From Phaeobacter sp. CECT 5382 (GTDB lineage Bacteria > Pseudomonadota > Alphaproteobacteria > Rhodobacterales > Rhodobacteraceae), in contig NZ_CYSG01000013.1 of assembly GCF_001457775.1 (NCBI RefSeq), positions 38,616 to 102,615 of the forward strand: a stretch of 64,000 bases of DNA. The letters run 5' to 3'. The translations under genes and the position numbers were made by a program. The notes beneath the pieces were generated by a model, which saw only the letters and a list, made by a program, of their open reading frames with translations, was not told the origin of the DNA and ran no database searches. This document shows positions 59,581 through 64,000 of this stretch, piece after piece; position 1 is the stretch's first letter; every line of letters starts with the position of its first letter.

Positions 59581-62500
59581 TCAGAGTTGTTTCAACAAGC
59601 GTTCGGCCGCGGCGCGATGCTTGTGAGCCGCATCCTGACGAACCGGGCCATAGCCTCGAATTTCCATGGGGGCGGTCAGGATATCGAGGCAGGCACGGTG
59701 TTTTTCGCCGTTGTAGCTGTTCGCAACAGTGCGAAGGGCCGCCTCATACCAGGCCAGAAGGCTGCGGTGCAGGCGGGCCTCTTCGTGATAGCCAAAGAGG
59801 TTGAGTGGCGTGCCGCGCAGGCGTTTGCCACGGGTCAAAAGCGACAAGGCCGGGCGCAGCCAGGGGCCAAAGGCCTTTTTGACGGGGCGGCCACGCGCGT
59901 CCTTTTTGCGGCTCAGAAGCGGCGGCGCCATGTGGTAGTTGACGCTGTAGTTGCCTTCGAATTCTTCGGCAATCTGATCCTTGAATCCCTCTCCGGTCAT
60001 CAGGCGTGCTACTTCGAATTCATCCTTGTAGGCCATCAGTTTGAACAGGGATTTGGCCGCAGCCTGCGTCAGCTCTTCTTTGGCGTCCAGTGGCAGAAGG
60101 CTAGTGAACTTCGCCAGTGTTTCGCTGTAGCGGGCGGCGTAGGCGGGATCCTGATACCCGGTCAGAAACACCGCCCGGCGGTCGATGATCTGTTCCAGAG
60201 TCTCTTCGGCTACAGCTTCTTCGTTGTAAAACTGCGACACCAGATCCGGATCCACCGCCATGGCGCGTCCGATGGTAAAGGCTAGGCGGTTTTTCTCGAT
60301 CGCAACGCCGTTCAGCTCAATCGCCTGATCGAGGGCTGCACCGCTGACCGGCACCAACCCCTGCTGCCAGGCAAAGCCAAGCATCATCACATTGGCAAGA
60401 ACCGCATCCCCCAACAGGGCCTCTGCGGCCTCGTTGGCGTTAAAGCCTGAGAGGTTCTCCGGGCCGACGGCGGCGGCGATTTCGCGCTCGCGCAGGCCCG
60501 CCATCAGATCGGCGTCGCGGCGCAGTACCAGATCGCCGGTGGGCATCTCAGCGCGGTTCAGCACGATGCGGGTGCCCGCACGATAATGCGCCGAGGCTTT
60601 GGGTGCAGAGCTGACCACCACGTCGCAGCCGATCACCGCATCTGCGGCGGCCTGATCGATGCGCACCTGGTTGAGGCTCTCGGGGCTGGTGGAGAGGCGA
60701 ATATAGCTGAGCACGGTGCCGAATTTCTGCGCAAAGCCGGTGAAATCCAGCACGCTGGAGCCTTTACCTTCGAGGTGCGCCGCCATGGTGATCAGCGCGC
60801 CAACGGTGACGACGCCAGTGCCACCCACCCCAGTGACCAGAAGATCGAACGGCTCCGTGAGTGATGGCAGTTCGGGGGCGGGTAGCTTGGCGGCCAGCGC
60901 ATCACGGTCCAGACCTGCGGGCAGTTTTTTGCGCCGCGCGCCACCCTCAACGGTGACAAAGCTGGGGCAGAAACCGTTGAGGCAGGAAAAGTCCTTGTTG
61001 CAGCTGGACAGGTTGATCTTGCGCTTGCGGCCAAAGGCAGTTTCTTTGGGCTCCACGCTCAGGCAGTTGCTCTCGACAGAGCAGTCGCCGCAGCCTTCGC
61101 AAACCAGATCGTTGATGAAGGCGAACTTCTTGGGGTCTTCCAGCGCGCCACGTTTGCGGCGACGGCGCTTTTCGGTGGCGCAGGTCTGCTCATAGATCAG
61201 GCAGGTAACACCTTTTATGTCACGCAGCTCACGCTGCACCAGATCCATATCGGCACGATCATGGAAGGTGGTGCCGCTTGGGAAATCACCGCGATGGAAT
61301 TTGTCGATGTCATCCGACACCAAGGCAATCCGCTGAACGCCTTCGGCACGACAGGTCTGGGCAATGCCGGTGACGCTGACTGGCCCGTCGACAGGCTGGC
61401 CGCCGGTCATGGCAACGGCATCATTATACAGGATCTTGTAGGTGATATTGGTATTGGCGGCGACAGCCTGGCGGATCGCTAAGGAGCCCGAGTGATACCA
61501 GGTGCCTTCGCCCAGGTTCTGAAACACGTGTTTGCCACCGTTGAACTGCGAAGCAACCGTCCAGGGCACCCCTTCGCCGCCCATCTGGGCATAACCGGCG
61601 GTGTCGCGATCCATCCAGCTGGCCATGACGTGGCAGCCGATACCTGATTTAGCCTCACTGCCCTCGGGCAGTTTGGTCGAAGTGTTATGCGGACAACCCG
61701 AGCAGAAATAGGGGGTGCGATTGGCACCAGCCACATTGATCAGCTTGGGTGGCTCTGCCAGCAGAGCAGCGGCCTTGGCGGGCAGGTTTTGGTCGGGGAA
61801 GAACGCATCAAGACGGGCCGCCACGATTGGGGCCAGCATCAGCGGGCTCAGCTCGCCGGTCCAGGGGATCAGCGGCTCGCCTGCGCTGTCGTATTTGCCG
61901 ACCATCTTGTTGGGTTTGTCGCCGGGCCAGTCGTAGAAATATTCCTTGAATTGGCTTTCGATGATGCCGCGTTTCTCTTCGACCACTAGCACTTCTTCTT
62001 TGCCGCGCATAAATCGCAGGGCCTCGGGGCGGGCCAGCGGCCAGACCATGCCGACCTTGTAGATATCAATGCCCAAGGCGCGACAGGCATCTTCATCAAG
62101 GCCCAACAGACGCAGGGCCTCCATCAGGTCCAGATGGCCTTTGCCGGTGGTGACAAAGCCGAACTTGGCCGCGTCAACGTCATAGATGCGCCGGTCAATC
62201 GGGTTGGCCTCGGCAAAGGCGCGCACGGCTTTGATCTTGGCGCGGATGCGGGTCTCGATTTCGGGGGAGGGCAGATCGGCGCGGCGGATATGCAGCCCGC
62301 CTGGGTATTCGGGCAGCTCAGGATAGGTGAAGTCACGGTCCGTTTGCAGCTCCACGGAACGTGCACTTTCTACGGTTTCTGAGACCGCCTTGAAGCCGAC
62401 CCAGGTGCCGGAATAGCGCGACAGGGCAAAGCCGTATTCGCCGTAAGAAAGGAATTCGGAGACATCCGCCGGGTTCAGCACCGGCATGAACCAGGACATA

Positions 62501-63003
62501 AAGGCGACGTCGGATTGATGCGGCATCGAAGAGCTGACACAGCCGTGGTCATCACCCGCCACCACCAGAACGCCACCCTTGGAGGACGACCCATAGGCAT
62601 TGCCGTGCTTCAGCGCATCCCCAGACCGATCAACACCGGGGCCCTTGCCATACCACATGGAAAACACGCCCTCGACCTCGCAATGGGGGTCCAGAATGGC
62701 TTGCTGCGCGCCAAGAACGGCGGTGGCGCCCAGGTCTTCGTTGACAGCAGGCATGAATTTGACCCGGTGTTCTTCCATCCGCTTACGCGAGCGCCAGAAT
62801 TCCAGATCAACGGCCCCCAGGGGTGACCCACGATAGCCCGAGACGAAACCGGCGGTCTTGTGACCCGCGCTTTGGTCGCGGCGGGACTGATCCAACATGA
62901 TTCGAGCCAGGGCCTGGGTGCCGGTGAGAAACACCCGGCCGGTGGTGTTGTCGTAGCGGTCGTCAAGTTGGTAGCTGCGGAATTCGTGGCTCAGCTCGGT
63001 CAT
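59581..63003 (-). CDS. indolepyruvate ferredoxin oxidoreductase, fused subunits
   Basis: This 1140-residue enzyme fuses what is IorA and IorB in archaea. The N-terminal half has the pyrimidine-binding region (GYRGSPLGAVDLEFWRSRK near 54) and the thiamine-diphosphate region (SGCPHNTS near 440, GEGTWYHSG near 500). A 4Fe-4S region is at about 632-665 (CEGCGDCSVESNC, SSCNKDFSCLNGFC). The gamma-type domain follows (VTGVGGTGVVTVGALI near 725-740). It decarboxylates aryl pyruvates from aromatic amino acids to acyl-CoA. It is divergent from an Lrp/AsnC regulator. Confidence 0.92.
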   Translation of the reverse strand: MTELSHEFRSYQLDDRYDNTTGRVFLTGTQALARIMLDQSRRDQSAGHKTAGFVSGYRGSPLGAVDLEFWRSRKRMEEHRVKFMPAVNEDLGATAVLGAQQAILDPHCEVEGVFSMWYGKGPGVDRSGDALKHGNAYGSSSKGGVLVVAGDDHGCVSSSMPHQSDVAFMSWFMPVLNPADVSEFLSYGEYGFALSRYSGTWVGFKAVSETVESARSVELQTDRDFTYPELPEYPGGLHIRRADLPSPEIETRIRAKIKAVRAFAEANPIDRRIYDVDAAKFGFVTTGKGHLDLMEALRLLGLDEDACRALGIDIYKVGMVWPLARPEALRFMRGKEEVLVVEEKRGIIESQFKEYFYDWPGDKPNKMVGKYDSAGEPLIPWTGELSPLMLAPIVAARLDAFFPDQNLPAKAAALLAEPPKLINVAGANRTPYFCSGCPHNTSTKLPEGSEAKSGIGCHVMASWMDRDTAGYAQMGGEGVPWTVASQFNGGKHVFQNLGEGTWYHSGSLAIRQAVAANTNITYKILYNDAVAMTGGQPVDGPVSVTGIAQTCRAEGVQRIALVSDDIDKFHRGDFPSGTTFHDRADMDLVQRELRDIKGVTCLIYEQTCATEKRRRRKRGALEDPKKFAFINDLVCEGCGDCSVESNCLSVEPKETAFGRKRKINLSSCNKDFSCLNGFCPSFVTVEGGARRKKLPAGLDRDALAAKLPAPELPSLTEPFDLLVTGVGGTGVVTVGALITMAAHLEGKGSSVLDFTGFAQKFGTVLSYIRLSTSPESLNQVRIDQAAADAVIGCDVVVSSAPKASAHYRAGTRIVLNRAEMPTGDLVLRRDADLMAGLREREIAAAVGPENLSGFNANEAAEALLGDAVLANVMMLGFAWQQGLVPVSGAALDQAIELNGVAIEKNRLAFTIGRAMAVDPDLVSQFYNEEAVAEETLEQIIDRRAVFLTGYQDPAYAARYSETLAKFTSLLPLDAKEELTQAAAKSLFKLMAYKDEFEVARLMTGEGFKDQIAEEFEGNYSVNYHMAPPLLSRKKDARGRPVKKAFGPWLRPALSLLTRGKRLRGTPLNLFGYHEEARLHRSLLAWYEAALRTVANSYNGEKHRACLDILTAPMEIRGYGPVRQDAAHKHRAAAERLLKQL

Positions 63004-63046
63004 CGTGGCGTGTCCTTGCGCATAATCAGGTCTTTGCGGCAGGATA

Positions 63047-63063
63047 TTTCACCTTGGGTGAAA
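63047..63063. promoter_or_regulatory. Lrp-like palindrome between ior and the Lrp/AsnC gene
   Basis: TTTCACC (63047-63053) and GGTGAAA (63057-63063) are perfect inverted arms with TTG between, 44 bases before the ior start and 84 before the regulator start. The size fits an Lrp/AsnC dimer site, so both genes may be controlled from here. Confidence 0.55.
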
Positions 63064-63146
63064 AGATCTGTCTGAATTACTGGATTTCTGTCTTCAAATG
63101 GCTAAATGAACCGTATAAGCCCCCTTTTGTGGATGGAGTATTCGAA

Positions 63147-63608
63147 ATGCAGCCGTTGGACGACCGTGACCGACAGATTTTGCGCCTTTTGCAGGAAGAT
63201 TCTCGCATCTCGAACGCGGAGCTGGCAGAACGGGTCGGGATGTCAGCCTCGGCACTATGGCGCCGCGTGCGTGCGCTGGAAGAGACCGGTGTGATCGAGC
63301 GCTATGGCGCCGTGGTCAACGCACCGGCCATGGGGCTGGGGTTTCAGGCCATCGTGCATGTGCATCTGACCCGGCATGACCCGGAAAAACTGGTGGAATT
63401 CATTCGCGCGGTTGAACATAGCCCATTGGTACAGGAATGCTATGCCACTACGGGGCAGTCGGACTACCATCTGCGGGTGCTGGCCCCGGATCTGGAGGCC
63501 TATAACCGGTTTCTCGAAGATTTCCTGTTTCGCCTGCCAGCCGTGGCCAGTGCGCAGACCAATGTGGTGTTGCGTACTATCAAGCGGGATCGGCCTGTAA
63601 TGCCGTAG
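63147..63608 (+). CDS. Lrp/AsnC-family transcriptional regulator
   Basis: With the ATG at 63147 the protein has 153 residues. The HTH reads LDDRDRQILRLLQEDSRISNAELAERVGMSASALWRRVRALEETGVI (about 4-50), followed by the RAM ligand domain with ECYATTGQSDYHLRVLAPDLEAYNRFL near 101-127. GGAG lies 8 bases upstream of the ATG. It is divergent from the indolepyruvate oxidoreductase and probably responds to an amino acid or aryl pyruvate to control it. Confidence 0.92.
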   Translation: MQPLDDRDRQILRLLQEDSRISNAELAERVGMSASALWRRVRALEETGVIERYGAVVNAPAMGLGFQAIVHVHLTRHDPEKLVEFIRAVEHSPLVQECYATTGQSDYHLRVLAPDLEAYNRFLEDFLFRLPAVASAQTNVVLRTIKRDRPVMP

Positions 63609-63642
63609 AGTCTGGCTGGGGAGCCGTCAAAGGCGCTGCAGG

Positions 63643-64000
63643 CTATATCGCGACGCATTTGACCCACGCTGCGGTCATCGCGACATAGGTAAGCTGATGC
63701 AGGCATTGGTCGGTGCCCATGGCGCGCCAGAACACAGCGTTTTGCGGGGTCAGCTCTTTCTTTTCCGAGTAATGCGCTTTGCCATAATCGATATGGAAAT
63801 GCACCACCCATTCCAGCAGGCAGATGGCCACGATAAAGTCGACTGACGCGCCCATGATTACAAAAACCGCAACGGAGCCAAGGGCATGAACACCTGCGTG
63901 CTGGGCGCGCCCGACGTGCAGATATTCATTCCGCCCGGATAGCATTTTGGGCGTTTGCAAAAAGAAGTCGGCAAACAGATGCTTGACCTGCAAAAGGCAG
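63643..64000 (-). CDS. DUF3307-like small membrane protein (cut by window edge)
   Basis: The minus-strand frame runs from the window edge to a stop at 63643, about 118 codons. VKHLFADFFLQTPKML, HAGVHALGSVAVFVIMGASVDFIVAICLLEWVVHFHIDYGKAHY and the helix near the end match the DUF3307 pattern (Asp-x-x-Leu-Gln, His residues, His-x-x-x-Asp-x-x-Lys). At least two membrane helices are seen. The true start is outside the window. Function unknown. Confidence 0.65.
   Translation of the reverse strand, partial: CLLQVKHLFADFFLQTPKMLSGRNEYLHVGRAQHAGVHALGSVAVFVIMGASVDFIVAICLLEWVVHFHIDYGKAHYSEKKELTPQNAVFWRAMGTDQCLHQLTYVAMTAAWVKCVAI

Noticed and set aside
1..64000. CRISPR arrays, prophage genes, complete insertion sequences, tRNA and rRNA genes
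   Set aside because: No regularly spaced repeats, transposase or integrase genes, or RNA gene sequences were seen; gaps between genes are short and accounted for.

Overview
The window looks like a chromosomal segment of an alphaproteobacterium of the Rhodobacteraceae (Roseobacter group). The reasons are the high GC content, an Entner-Doudoroff gene set, an hmu heme-uptake locus carrying its own exbB-exbD-exbD-tonB, a carbon-phosphorus lyase operon with a DUF1045 gene, a fused indolepyruvate:ferredoxin oxidoreductase divergent from an Lrp/AsnC regulator, and a YejABEF-type peptide transporter. This placement is inferred from gene content; no rRNA or tRNA gene was seen. Both ends cut genes: a gamma-glutamyltransferase family gene at the left and a DUF3307-like gene at the right.

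Layout, left to right. 1-6.3 kb: truncated ggt, then sugar catabolism on the minus strand (transcribed pgi-zwf-edd-eda; no pgl). 6.6-7.4 kb: DUF1127 and LprI-like small genes. 7.5-11.5 kb: a plus-strand membrane cluster of two DUF4178 proteins, a 52-residue microprotein, a DUF350 protein and a membrane-embedded spermidine-synthase-like enzyme. 11.5-20.8 kb: heme uptake and use, with hmuSTUV on the minus strand and hmuR, an unknown secreted protein, exbB, two exbD and tonB on the plus strand. 20.9-25 kb: a family III CoA-transferase, an XRE regulator and a divergent CocE/NonD hydrolase. 25-28.6 kb: nadA-nadB-nadC. 29-31.2 kb: tungstate transporter tupBCA. 31.5-32.3 kb: YjhX-like gene plus GNAT acetyltransferase. 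32.3-40.4 kb: phosphonate catabolism (phnF, then phnGHIJKLN, a DUF1045 2H-phosphoesterase, and phnM). 40.5-47.1 kb: a seven-gene, tightly overlapping glycosyltransferase operon on the minus strand. 47.3-49.7 kb: a large MscS channel. 50-57.2 kb: a YejFABE-type transporter coupled to a second CoA-transferase. 57.5-59.5 kb: a small methyltransferase, a GST and a TetR regulator. 59.6-63.6 kb: indolepyruvate oxidoreductase with its Lrp-type neighbour.

Most genes are ordinary core metabolism in compact operons with 1- to 11-base overlaps. The points most worth a second look are these: the DUF4178/DUF350/SpeE-like membrane cluster; the second ExbD, whose proton-carrying Asp is replaced by Asn; a 60-residue antisense membrane microprotein with a strong ribosome binding site inside the phn operon; the DUF1045 protein with two HxT motifs, which may replace the missing PhnP; the glycosyltransferase-phosphatase-deacetylase-methyltransferase operon of unknown product, whose methyltransferase has a paralogue 17 kb away; and the absence of pgl from an otherwise complete sugar-catabolic operon.

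No CRISPR array, prophage, complete insertion sequence, tRNA or rRNA was found. All assignments rest on reading the sequence and on recalled family motifs; no database search was run.
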